From contig NC_090319.1 of assembly GCF_040869045.1 (NCBI RefSeq), positions 378,773,601 to 378,837,600 of the forward strand: 64,000 bases of DNA, read 5' to 3'. The notes beneath the pieces are model-generated. The model did no database searches and was not told the DNA's origin. It worked only from the letters and a program-made list of their open reading frames with translations. The stretch is from Eurosta solidaginis. Lineage: Eukaryota; Arthropoda; Insecta; Diptera; Tephritidae. A program made the translations under genes and the position numbers. This document shows positions 33,162 to 44,569 of the stretch, in pieces; position 1 is the first letter of the stretch; every line of letters starts with the position of its first letter.

Positions 33162-35612
33162 GGAATGTGGTTGTATAACATGTGTATCAAATGAAAGGTA
33201 TTAAAGAGTATTTTAAGAGAGAATAGGCCATAATTCTATGGATGAACGCCATTTAGGGATATCGCCATAAAGGTAGACCAGGGCTGACTCTAGAATTTGT
33301 TTGTACGATATGGGTATCAAATGAAAGGTGTTACTGAGCATTTTAAGAGGGAGTGGGCCTTAGGTCTATCGGTGGACGCCCTTTCGAGATGTCCCCATTA
33401 AGGTGGACCAGGGGTGATTCTATAATGTGTTTGTACGATATGGGTATCAAATGAAAGCTGTTAATGAGTATTTTGAAAAGGAGTGATCCTTAGTTCCATA
33501 GGTGGACGCCGTTTCGAGATATCGCCATAAAGGTGGACCAGGGGTGTCTCTAGAATGTGTTTGTACGATATGGGAATCAAATGAAAGGTGTTACTGAGCA
33601 TTTTAAGAGGGAATGGGCATTAGGTCTATAGGTGGACGCCTTTTCGAGATATCGCCATTAGGGTGGGCCAGGGGTGACTCTAGAATGTTTGTACGGTATG
33701 GGTATCAAACGAAAGGTGTTACTGAGCATTTTAAGAGGGAGTGGGCATGAGGTCTATAGGTGGACGCCTTTTCGAGATATCGTCATTAGGGTGGGCCAGG
33801 GGTGACTCTAGAATGTGTTTGTACGATATGTGCATCAAACGAAAGGTGTTACTGAGCATTTTAAGAGGGAGTGGGCATTTGGTCTATAGGTGGACGCCCT
33901 TTCGAGATATCGCCATTAGGGTGGGCCAGGGGTGACTCTAGAATGTTTGTACGATATGGGTATCAAACGAAAGGTGTTACTGAGCATTTTAAGAGGGAGT
34001 GGGCATTAGGTCTATAGGTGGACGCCTTTTCGAGATATCGCCATTAGGGTGGGCCAGGGGTGACTCTAGAATGTGTTTGTACGATATGGGTATCAAATGA
34101 AAGGTGGTAAGGAGTATTTTAAAAGGGAGTAATCCTTAGTTCTATAGGTGGACGCCTTTTCGAGATATCGCCATAAAGGTGGACCAAGGGTGACTCTAGA
34201 ATGTTTGTACGATATGGGTATCAAACGAAAGGTGTTACTGAGCATTTTAAGAGGGAGTGGGCATTAGGTCTATAGGTGGACGCCTTTTCGAGATATCGCC
34301 ATTAGGGTGGGCCAGGGTGACTCTAGAATGTGTTTGTACGATATGGGTATCAAATGAAAGGTGGTAATGAGTATTTTAAAAGGGAGTAATCCTTAGTTCT
34401 ATAGGTGGACGCCTTTTCGAGATGTCGCCATAAAGCTGGACCAAGGGTGACTCTAGAATGTTTGTACGGTATGGGTATCAAACGAAAGGTGTTACTGAGC
34501 ATTTTAAGAGGGAGTGGGCATTAGGTCTATAGGTGGACGCCTTTTCGAGATATCGCCATTAGGGTGGGCCAGGGTGACTCTAGAATGTGTTTGTACGATA
34601 TGGGTATCAAATGAAAGGTGGCAATGAGTATTTTAAAAGGGAGTAATCCTTAGTTCTATAGGTGGACGCCTTTTCGAGATATCGCCATTAGGGTAGGCCA
34701 GGTGTGACTCTAGAATGTTTGTACGATATGGGTATCAAACGAAAGGTGTTACTGAGCATTTTAAGAGGGAGTGGGCATTAGGTCTATAGGTGGACGCCTT
34801 TTCGAGATATCGCCATTAGGGTGGGACAGGGGTGACTCTAGAATGTTTGTACGATATGGATATCAAACGAAAGGTGTTACTGAGCATTTTAAGAGGGAGT
34901 GTACATTAGGTCTATAGGTGGACGCCTTTTCGAGATATCGCCATTAGGGTGGGCCAGGGGTGACTCTAGAATATTTGTAGGATATGGGTATCAAACGAAA
35001 GGTGTTACTGAGCATTTTAAGAGGGAGTGGACATTAGGTCTATAGGTGGACGCCTTTTCGAGATATCGCCATTAGGGTGGGCCAGGGTGACTCTAGAATG
35101 TGTTTGTACGATATGGGTATCAAATGAATGGTGGTAATGAGTATTTTAAAAGGGAGTAATCCTTAGTTCTATAGGTGGATGCCTTTTCGAGATATTGCCA
35201 TTAGGGTGGGCCAGGGGTGACTCTAGAATGTTTGTACGATATGGGTATCAAACGAAAGGTGTTACTGAGCATTTTAAGAGGGAGTGGACACTGGGTCTAT
35301 AGGTGGACGCCTTTTCGAGATATCGCCATTAGGGTGGGCCAGGGGTTACTCTAGAATGTTTGTACGATATGGGTATCAAACGAAAGGTGTTACTAGCATT
35401 TTAAGAGAGAGGGGGCATTAGTTCTATAGGTGGACGCCTTTTCGAGATATCGCCATTAGGGTGGGACAGGGGTGACTCTGGTATGTTTTTGTACGATATG
35501 GATATCAAATTAAAGGTATTAATGAGGGTTTTAAAAGCGAGTGGCCCTTAGATGTATATGTGAAGGCGTTCTCGTGATATCCACCAAAATGTGGACCAGG
35601 TGATCCAGAAAA
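33162..35612 (+). repeat. Minisatellite of about 19 units of 128-131 bp
   Basis: Units begin near GTGACTCTAGAATG and include TTTGTACGATATGGGTATCA, a GAGCATTTTAAGAGGGAGTGG block and GGTGGACGCCTTTTCGAGATATCGCC. Starts fall near 33165, 33287, 33415, 33545, 33674, 33802, 33932, 34060, 34190, 34316, 34447, 34574, 34706, 34834, 34962, 35088, 35218, 35345 and 35472. Two unit types alternate in part. Type A has ACGAAAGGTGTTACTGAGCA; type B has ATGAAAGGTGGTAATGAGTA with AATCCTTAGTTC. The first and last units are diverged and match the outer units of the short copies. Confidence 0.9.
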
Positions 35613-36765
35613 TCATCTGTCGGGTACTGCTAATTTATTTATATATGCAATACCACTAACAGTATTCCTGCCAAGATTCCAAGGGCTGTTGATTTCGCCT
35701 TGTAGAACTTTTTCATTTTCTTCTACTTAATATGGTAGGTGTCACACCCATTTTACAAAGAACTTTCCAAAGTTATATTTTGCGTCAACAAACCAATCCA
35801 GTTACCATGTTTCATCCCTTTTTTCGTATTTGGTATAGAATTATGGCATTTTTTTATTTTTCGTAATTTTCGATATCGATAAAGTGGGCGTGGTTATGGC
35901 CAGATTTCGCCCATTTTTTATACCAAGAAAAAGTGAGCTCAGGTAAGTACGTGGGCTAAGTTTAGTAAAGATATATCGGATTTTGCTCAAGTTATTGTGT
36001 TAATGGCCGAGCGGAAGGACAGACGGTGGACTGTGTATAAAAACTGGGCGTGGCTTCCACCGATTTCGCCCATTTTCACAGAGAACAGTTACCGTCATAG
36101 AATCTATGCTCCTACAAAATTTGAGAAGGATTGGTAAATTTTTGTTCGACTTATGGCAATAAAAGTATTCTAGACAAACTAAATGAAAATGGGCGGAGCC
36201 ACGCCCATTTTGAAATTTTCTTTTATTTTTGTATTTTGTTGCATCATATCATTACTGGAGTTGAATTTTGACTTAATTTACTTATATACAGTAAAGATAT
36301 TAAATTTTTTGTTAAAATTTGAATTTAAAAAAATTTTTTTTTAAAAAGCGGGCGTGTTCTTAATCCAATTTTGCTAATTTTTATTTAGCACATATAGAGT
36401 AATAGTAGTACCGTTCCTGCCAAATTTCATCATGATATCTTCAACGACTGCCAAATTACAGCTTGCAAAACTTTTAAATTACCTTCTTGTAAAAGTGGGC
36501 GGGGCCACGCCCATTGTCCAAAATCTTACTAATTTTCTATTCTGCGTCATAACGTCAACCCATCTACCAAGTTTCGTCGCTTTATCTGTCTTTTGTAATG
36601 AGTTATCGCACTTTTTCGGTTTTTCGAAATTTTCGATATCGAAAAAGTGGGCGTGGTTATAGTCCGATATCGTTCATTTTAAATAGCGATCTGAGATGAG
36701 CGCTCAGGAACCTACATACCAAATTTCATCAAGATACCTCAAAATTTACTCAAGTTATCGTGTTA

Positions 36766-36827
36766 ACGGACGGACGGACGGACGGACGGACGGACGGACG
36801 GACGGACGGACGGACGGACGGACGGAC
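36766..36827 (+). repeat. ACGG tetranucleotide microsatellite, 15.5 units
   Basis: A perfect ACGG run of 62 bp. The same place in sibling copies holds only three to five units (1105-1122, 48264-48288, and the reverse at about 53961-53980). Confidence 0.95.
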
Positions 36828-36973
36828 ATGGCTCAATCAAATTTTTTTTTGATCCTGATTATTTTGATATATGGAAGTCTATATCTATCTCGATTCCTTT
36901 ATATATGTACAACCAACCGTTATCCAATCAAACTTAATATACTCTGTGAGCTCTGCTCAACTGAGTATAAAAA

Positions 36974-38189
36974 CACAAGAATCTGAAATGAATGTGCACA
37001 TAAATGAGTTTAGAATCGTGTTTACCTCAAGGATTTCTACACTGGACACAGCAGCACAATCAAACATTTAACTAAATAATTGCTGACAATGACACACAGC
37101 GGGTTCAAGGGATGGTTAGCTGGTACTCACACTAGTGCTTACTGTTGGGTTCGAGCTCAGTATTGCGAGCGATGAAGCAATTTGGTATACCAAATGGGAA
37201 TTGAAAGCGAAGCGAATAAGCATAGAAACTCTACAAAAACAACACAAATAATGGCTGCATGAAATAATAGCTGTGAATCGGAAGCTAAGGAATGTTGTAG
37301 TTTGTCTGAGAGTAATAAAGTTGACACATACTTCTTCATTCGTAAGCACACAGAGCACACAATGATAACTCCACCCGCAGAAAGCATTAAAACAAAAGTT
37401 CATTAGCGTTCTGATCATTGCTGCGGAAGTATCGGAAACAACGTAAAGCAGTTGAATAAAATTTGCTGACTGTGGACAGGCGACTGCGGTCATAGCGGGT
37501 GTTGGCACCATAGTGCATGGGGAATTAAAATGAATGGAGAAGAAAAAAATTATAAAAAAGGAACCATAATAAAGGAAAAGAGATAAAACGCGCGCGAGTG
37601 TGTGGTGGGAAGGAAACTTTGCAAAAGATTTTGCATGTCACATGCAATGTTAAGCGCTTAAGCAAGAAGGAATTAGCAAATGGCATTAATAATTACCGAG
37701 CGTTTTGAGAAGTCGTTTGGCGTTGAACACATGCAACGGTAGAGCAAATAGCAATAAAAAATCACAAACAAAAAGAATGTAGGTAGCAAAAAGGTAAGAG
37801 CATAGCAGATATCGATGCTCAAATGATGCTTTCATTGCGGAAAGATAGATCAAGGTGGTCCATGTAGTGATTTCTTTCAAAGGATTAAGGTGAAAAATTT
37901 AAAACAACCAACATGCTTTCAAAAATTAATTACTAAACCGAAGATAATGGCACTGGTTTCTTTTACTGATGACCCTTGTTTTATAGTCGTGAGTACTAAG
38001 TTTTCTCAAATTACAATGTGTCAACAAAGGTTTTGAAAACTAATGTCATAAGTTAGAGCTGGCATATGCGTTGAAGTTTAATCACAACAGTGGTAAGCAT
38101 GCCAGAAGTAAATAGTGCGACGAATATGAGTGACACTAAGGGATACTCAATCTCTAGTCTGATGCTAAGTAAATGAAGTGACAACAACA
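36974..38189. other. No gene recognised; possibly single-copy
   Basis: Balanced composition. A 131-codon minus frame (37116-37511) has no domain I recognise, is Cys/Ser/Phe-rich, and is overlapped by another frame, so I leave it uncalled. Confidence 0.35.
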
Positions 38190-38650
38190 ATAAAGCAGAC
38201 TTGTATCTACGTAAACGAATCAATCATTATGTCTACACATATGTACATACACGCAGCTGAGAAGCAACGCACAACCACATGTATAAATCTGAGATACTCC
38301 CGAAAGTATACAATGAGAGAAGCTATAAAATCGTGCAATTGCAGTTACAGCTGAGAAATTTGATAGCTGATGGCCACCTAGTAGATTCTGGAAATGGAAG
38401 CGCCTAGAAGATAAGAACGAGGAAATCAGAGAGTATAAAAGGCGATACCAGTAGAGGCGCTACAATCAGTTTCGATTAAGATGCTATCTAGCGAGCAATA
38501 GCAGTATTATTTTAAAAATAGTTGGAGTATTATTGTGAAGTATTTTAATAAAGGCCATTTTGCATTATTATATTTTGGAGTTATTTATTCAACAGTTTAG
38601 TGATTCGAACTTAGCAGAAGGTTGCAAATAAGAGGATTTGCAGTAAATTC
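38190..38650 (+). mobile_element. LTR of an LTR retrotransposon (solo or 5' LTR) with start of leader
   Basis: Promoter-like AGAGTATAAAAGGCG (TATA box about 38431-38445) is followed about 110 bp later by the polyadenylation-type AATAAAGGCC (38548-38557) and GGAGTTATTTATTCAACA, a plausible LTR 3' end at about 38595. The next sequence (TTAGTGATTCGAACTTAGCAG) looks like a leader. I recall highly similar sequences as LTRs of abundant gypsy-like elements in tephritids. The left limit is uncertain and no internal coding region follows, so this is a remnant. Confidence 0.5.
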
Positions 38651-38759
38651 ATTACAATAGCTTCAGGCTTTTTGGAGAGAGGGCTCAAAATAAAATTTTC
38701 ATCTCGAAACAAAATTTTCATTGCATTATTGTTTTGTTTTTGGGTATCATCTACGCGTT

Positions 38760-39310
38760 ACAGATGTTTCTTCGATTTTATATTGAAGTTTTATTGGTAT
38801 TTGTTTCGTAACAAATCTATTTCCATTACACATGGGATAACAAATCGATAACACGCCGATAATAGAGTGAACACATTCCAAAACAAGACGGATAGTTAAC
38901 CGATAGCTTTTTAATACAAAATCTATAATTTTTCGATAGGAAGTTACCGAAACTTTCGAAAGCACATCTAAAACATTTCTATGACAGCAAAAACCTTTCG
39001 ATAGAAAATTGATAATTTTTCGATAAATAATCGATAACGAAATAAACTTTTCTTAGTACTTCGACAACAAATCGATAGTTTTTTTTTTATAATATATATA
39101 GCTTTTCTATAAAGATCCGGTAACTTACCAATAAAAAGTCTATTTGTCAACATTGAGCTTTGTTATTGATTAAAAATTTATATTACTTCGTTATAAAATC
39201 GATAACTCGGCCCAACCCCCTCGATAACACTCCGACAATTAATCAATATCGATATGATAACGCCATAATGTAAACCACTTCCAAACACTACACTTACGCT
39301 TACACTTACC
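38760..39310. repeat. TATCGA-rich repeat cluster with TTACGC tail
   Basis: At least ten CGATA/TATCG words (AATCGATAACACGCCGATAAT, TTTCGATAGGAAG, AATAATCGATAACG, ATCGATAACTCGG and others), then ACACTTACGCTTACACTTACC near 39290. In reverse complement this is the same order (GTAAGCGT then TATCGA) seen at 1335-1540 and 18238-19190. Confidence 0.6.
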
Positions 39311-40429
39311 TTACATCTACATTATGGATTCACCCAAAACCGTCGGCAAGGACATTTACACATCAAACATAGAACTTTCTACATAACAAAAACGCTATTC
39401 ACACTACCTTGAGTGCCATCTTATGTAGATTTTTCGCTTTTGATATCGACTATGCTTTTCACTAACTAACCATAATAGAGCTTGGCCAAATATGCCCACG
39501 CAATGGCTTTATAGACTTTCTTTTGGTTTTTGCGTCATTTTGGCTTCGTATGGCTCTCAATAACAACCATATCTATTTCGATAGAATAATATGGAAAATT
39601 AACATAGCTGAACTAACCTGCATTATGTTTATCGATCTGCTAGTATAACGATGGCAAACGTGGTTAAACAAGTGTAGGAATCCTACAATTGGTAACAAAA
39701 AAAAAAAAAAACTTCTAATAATTAGCAAATGAGATGACGAACATATTAATACGGTTGCTGGCGACTATATCAAAGTGAGAGTCGGCAATATATCGGTAAA
39801 AAAAAAATAACAAAGTGTTGATCTCGACACATTTAGTACAAAAATTCTTCTAACACGAGTTATTTGGGAGCCGATTTACTGATTCTTGAAAGCAATCTAT
39901 GCCCCAAAATCAGCAAATAATCCTGGCGCTCTGAGGGAATGCCTCTGGAGGGATGCCTAGTGAGTCTATGAGTCTGGACAGCGCCAAACACCATCTTCAA
40001 CTCTCGTGAATGATACGAATCAAAACGTTTTTTGCATTAAATTTGATTGAAACTTTTTCAATAAAAGTATCATTTGAACTGAACTGCATTTATACAGCTC
40101 TTCTAATAATACATAGAGCAAAAAAATATTTGCTTGAAATTAAAGCAATACATGATTCAGACATTAAGCCAACAGCCCTTAAACTCAGACATGTAGGTAC
40201 TAAAACACATAGTTGATGGAAGCAGTCAAACAAATAAGGAAATAAGCATGTGAACTGTTTCAAAATATCATTCTTTAAATTATTTAGCAATAATTGCTTA
40301 CCTTAATTCTTGTTTTATACTTTATTCTCGACTCACTGAATGACAGAGAACAAGTAAACTCAGATAAAACAGCAGAGAGTTCATTGCAACTTTTTCTATT
40401 GTATCGACCAAAGTCTAGTAAGCACATTC
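39311..40429. other. No gene recognised
   Basis: Short frames only. An A-run lies at about 39698-39711. Nothing else supported. Confidence 0.35.
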
Positions 40430-40620
40430 GATCACAGGACATATGGGAATAAAAAGTGGATGAGCAAGAAAGGCGTGAGCACAAGCGCGGGTCTGTAAAC
40501 TTACAAGCCATAGAACGGTTCTTGGGTATATATGTACAGTTAGGTAGCATAAATCATACCACTTTGAAAAAGGTTGAAACAGAGAAGACTTTTTATTGAC
40601 CAACTAATTTAATTCTAACC
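40430..40620 (+). pseudogene. LINE RNase H fragment
   Basis: The stretch TCACAGGACATATGGGAAT followed by GTGGATGAGCAAGAAAGGCG corresponds to the P-G-H-M-G-I...D-E region of LINE RNase H. It is similar at DNA level to 25210-25290 and 25365-25400 (GGAAAGGCGTGGACCTAAGCGCGGG versus GAAAGGCGTGAGCACAAGCGCGGG). Frames are broken. Confidence 0.45.
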
Positions 40621-40789
40621 AGAAGCGACACAAGCAATTATGGAGTAGACCCAATTGTGTTGCTTCGAAACTTAAACCATTCAAATTTGTGTGACCGCAC
40701 AAGCCTTAAAATACGTTCATTCGGAATAAATAAGTGGTTGTTTTGAAAGTAGCATTAGCCTGTTTATTTACATATACAGATACTAGCAG

Positions 40790-41200
40790 ACCCAAAATAT
40801 GTGTCTAACCCATTTCTAAAAAAGTACCCCGTTTCGTACTCGGTCTTGAAAAGTGCCAGGTTTTGAAAGGTACTCGATTCTTAAGAAGTACCCAGCTGTA
40901 TAGTGTTACCCGGCTCTGAAAAAGTACCCGGTTGAAAAAAAATAGCTAGCTCAAAAAAGTATTCGGTTCAAAAAAGTACCAGGTGCTAAAAAAAGGATCC
41001 TGTTCAAAAGAGGTTCCGCTTTTGCATTCGGCCATTTATTCTAAAAAATATGGCCTCAAAACAGCACCCTGTTTTTATACGGACCAGAAAAAGTACCCAG
41101 CTTTCAATAAGAACCCGGATCTTAAATATACACGGTTTTGAAAAGTTCCCGGTTTTAAAACGTGCCTGATATTAATAAAGTAACTAGATCCAAAAAAAAG
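40790..41200 (+). repeat. Degenerate AAAAGTACCCGGTT minisatellite
   Basis: Modules such as AAAAAAGTACC, AGTACCCAGCT, AAAAAGTACCCGGTT, AAAAAGTACCAGG and AAAAGTACCCAGC recur every 18-30 bp over 400 bp, with high divergence. No reading frame is conserved. Confidence 0.6.
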
Positions 41201-41486
41201 ACCTGTTAGATGTGTATAAAGTAAAATATCTCAGACGTATATTTCTTAAAAAATGTCTCTAAACTGAGGAAAATTTGAATTTAATGATTAAGAGTCTCTA
41301 ATTCTTGCGTATAAAACTATAACTTGGGGAAACTTTTTTCTTATATTCTTTCAATTAAGAATATTTAAATGATTAAAGTAGACCAGAGCTACATAAGATC
41401 CATCAAACAAATATTACTAAGATCATTTGCAACTGCTACGAGGTTAGAATGACAAAGTTTCCCATATCTCCAAAGAGACAAGATTT

Positions 41487-42690
41487 AAGGCTCAAGATAG
41501 GGAAGCGAGACACCTTTTCAGGAAGAAAAAAGCAGAGGCAGAAAGGCGTGAGTACGAGGAGCTTGAGCTGCTAGCCACCAGGATTAACACCACAAAATTT
41601 TACCAAAAAATTCGGCGACAGACGGAAGGCTTTAAGACCGGGGCAAACTCCTTTAAGAACGAAAACGGCGACCTTGTAACTGATGTCCAGAAAATACTTA
41701 CAGCGTTTTCTTTTCTGAAAATAGTACCGCTCTGCTGGTTTTTCCCAGCTCTCTCGTGAGTTTGTTTGGTCCTTTCACAAAATATTATCCACTGAAGAAG
41801 AAAAAGGGTCTAATAGCCTACAAATAGAGCCATTTTGCATAGCGGCAGGTGACCTGGTTCAAAGGTTAGAATTTGAGAGTGTAACACGAGGGCAACATTT
41901 TCTGCAGAAAAGTAAACCCCATTACATTATGGAGAGAACACTTCTCTACTCTCCTAAATGGAAACAGCGATTTACCGCACAGCGATGACGAACCCGATCC
42001 CGCAATCGATGATGATGGAATAAATGCCCCCCACCTGATTATGAAGAAGTAAAAATAGCAATAACCAGATTGAAAAACAGCAAGGCCGCGGGCGCTGATG
42101 GATTGCCTGCGGAGCTATTCAAATACGGCGGCGAGGAGTTGGTAAGGCGCATGCATCAGCTTCTTTGCAAAATATGGGCGGACGAGTACATGCCCGACGA
42201 TTGCAATCTAAGTATTCTTTGACCAGTCCACAGGAAAGGGGATACTGCAAACTGCAATCGACCAGATTTTCACAATGCGCCACCTCTTGGAAAAAACTCG
42301 CGAATCGACAAAGAAAAAGAATCGACACAAAACACCTCTTCGTCGATTTTAAAGTCGGCTTCGACAGCTCGAAAAGTAACTGCCTATATGCCGCTCCACC
42401 GTCAGAGAAGAATTACTCTAGCCAATAAATGCTACTTTGGACTAGCGGCTGCACTGGCTAGACCATGTTTCGCCAATGAAAGATGACGATACGGCCAAGA
42501 AAGTGTTTCTATCGGAACCCGCCTACGGAAGCAGAGGTAGAGGGCGGTCCCCACTCCAGGACCCGGTGGAAAATGATTTAAACTCCCTTGGGGTGACCAA
42601 TTGGCGCCGGTTGGCAGAGAGAAAGAGCGACTGGCGCGCCTTGTTCAACCGTTTAAAAGATTGAGCGCTAATTTAGTAAGTAAAGTAAGG
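41487..42690 (+). pseudogene. RTE-type LINE reverse transcriptase relic with 3' end
   Basis: With frameshifts, the plus strand shows FRKKKAEAERREYEELELLA and FYQKIRRQTEGFKTGANSF (pre-RT linker), then WREHFSTLLNGNSDLP, VKIAITRLKNSKAAGADGLP, AELFKYGGEELVRRM, KGDTANC, DQIFTMRHLLEKTRE and IDTKHLFVDFKVGFDS. This order, with K-A-A-G-x-D-x-x-P-A-E-L-x-K and F-V-D-F-K-A-A-F-D-S, is the N-terminal half of RTE-clade polymerases. The catalytic YADD half is deleted. A C-terminal piece (42476-42664) ends NWRRLAERKSDWRALFNRLK. The TAGTAAGTAAAGTAAG tail marks the 3' end. A foreign or diverged segment of about 235 bp interrupts the linker at about 41694-41928. Confidence 0.75.
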
Positions 42691-43179
42691 CTCACGATGG
42701 GCATACTAAATCATCAGTATCGATGAACATTTTTAAATTTTCGATTAATTTTGTGAAATTTGCCTGAGGGACTAGTAACTGGATTTTCTTCTCTTGCCCC
42801 AAACATCAGATAATATTTATTCGCAAAAATGTCCAAATTTTTCACAGATATAACTATATACGTACGTATACATCACGCATTCATAAGCTTCCATTTAAAT
42901 ATTATCCAAAGATCTAAATATAACATTCATAAACCTGCTTGCTTCCATCCGGTGTCACTCAAGGAAGCTCATCATACACCAAAATTATCACAATGTTCAT
43001 TTTAATGCGTTACGGAACTGTGATAATAATCCTAAGGCAGCGAACGCTGTGCCAAAAATTGCACAACTACATAACATACAAATACAGTCACACGTACTTA
43101 TTAGAGTGAGCCGATATAATTCTTTTGTTCTTTTTTCTTTAAAGTATAGTTAAAATATTGATCGAAACATCCAAAAAGA
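42691..43179. other. No gene recognised
   Basis: AT-rich sequence without a supported feature. Confidence 0.35.
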
Positions 43180-43440
43180 TGACCTACCTCTGTCTTTTCC
43201 GCTTCATCTATCTCCATCTTCTTCTTATTCTATCTCTTTCTCAATCTCCTTCTTCTTCTCTCTTCTCTCAATTTCTTCTCATTCTTCTGCATCCCTTATT
43301 GCCTGTCCCAGAGGATGGTATGTATTTTATTCCAGTCCCAGTCCCAGTCCCACTCCGAGTCTCAGTCCCAGTCCCACTCCGAATATCAGTCCCAATCCTA
43401 GTCCTAATTCCAGTCCCAATCCGTCTCTGGATAATATATT
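43180..43440. repeat. Pyrimidine-rich tract ending in CAGTCC repeats
   Basis: TCTTCTTCTC-type sequence (43195-43290) passes into CAGTCCCAGTCCCACTCCGA hexamer-like repeats (43333-43425). The plus-strand open frame over it (43158-43478) is a Leu/Ser/Pro/Val translation of the repeat, not a gene. Confidence 0.7.
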
Positions 43441-44569
43441 ACTCTGTACTAAAGCACCCACCAATATCTTTCATTTGATATCCATGTTGTATAAACACTG
43501 TGAAATTCGGCTTAAAAATTGCACATGGAACAACTAAAGACTCTCCTGAATTAAAAAAAAAAACGTCATAGTATTTCTATATCGCGCTATCTCTTTGTAT
43601 ATTCTCATCCATATTTTCATTGTACCAAAAGAAAAAAAAATGTCTGACCCATCCTAACATGTATGTATATAAAAACTACAATATGGCCAACACAAAAGCG
43701 TGTAAGGAAACCGAACAAGTTAACTTACAGCAAGAGAAAATTATCAAAATCACACACAAAAGGCAACACAAGTGAAGCAGCGGCGACAGTTGCACTCCTG
43801 CTGCTTTGCTCATTACTCCTGTAGTGCAAAAGTGTTAATGTAGGTCCATGTATATATGTATGTGTAAGGTTTAAACATGAATGTGTTTCATCACAGTAAA
43901 ATGCTGCCGTGACACTTTAATGGCGTCCTCGAATGGTGCCGAGTGATGTAATCAGCAAAACCAACATCGAATTAAAACAACAAAAGAATTTAAACAACAA
44001 CAACATTGAATACGGTGAGAGCTGGTAAACTTAATACAAACAAACGAAATATAAACTACGGGCGGACTGACTAAAGTTTGATTTGCTCATTAAGATTGCT
44101 TTTGATTTTGATTTTGACTTTGCGGTTTGAAACTTTGCCTTGTCTCATATGTTATTTCTAATTGATGTTTTTATGTGCCGGCCCCTTTATCACTCTTATT
44201 TGGAATTCAAATTTAAAAATAAAGTTTTGGTTGTAAAAATGGTTATTTTTGCTATTAGCGCGCTTTGGGCATTATTGGTCGTAGTGCTTTTGTTTAGCTA
44301 TATTTTATTAAAATAATTTGTTAAAAATAAACGATTGTGAGCACACAAAGAAATCTATTTGTACTATGGCACTATTGAGAATATTTGATTAGAATTAGCA
44401 CTGCATTACCGGTAGTTGCTAACATTCGCCAGATGTCAGCGGAAGCGCATGTAAATTTTTATTGATAGATGATTGATTGATAGAACAGCTGATTTCTGTT
44501 GATATTTGATATGAGAATTTTATATTTGTTGCGCAAGATACGCACGGGCTCGGCTAGGATTTATTTAAA
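43441..44569. other. No gene recognised
   Basis: AT-rich; AACAACAACAAC-type short repeats near 43995-44010. Nothing else supported. Confidence 0.35.

Larger units (their letters stand above)
33065..36973 (+). repeat. GTTCGG element, complete expanded copy (copy 5)
   Basis: Starts ACAAGTAAGGAAGGCTAA, then the hairpin GTTCGGGTGTAACCGAAC (33083-33100; 6-bp stem, 6-nt loop). The subterminal sequence ATACTCAGTTGAGAGCT (33106-33122) is matched in inverted form at 36949-36968 (AGCTCTGCTCAACTGAGTAT). A ~130-bp minisatellite follows (33162-35612), then the junction TACTGCTAATTTATTTATAT, the ~150-bp-period body (35640-36760) and an ACGG tract (36766-36827). It ends ACTGAGTATAAAAA. The structure resembles non-autonomous Helentrons (HINE/DINE-1), an inference from architecture only. 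Open frames within are repeat translations. Confidence 0.85.

Noticed and set aside
33741..33935. Open frames inside the 130-bp minisatellite (also 44745-44933 and 55088-55337)
   Set aside because: They are translations of tandem units without a start context, and unit length changes break the frame.
36432..36986. Open frames shared by the GTTCGG copies (749-997, 36432-36662, 47818-48141, 54083-54361)
   Set aside because: They recur because the repeat recurs. The frame differs in length among copies and ends in the same non-coding sequence, with no domain or codon bias.
37116..37511. 131-codon minus frame as a host exon
   Set aside because: No recognisable domain, no clear splice sites, and a competing frame overlaps it.
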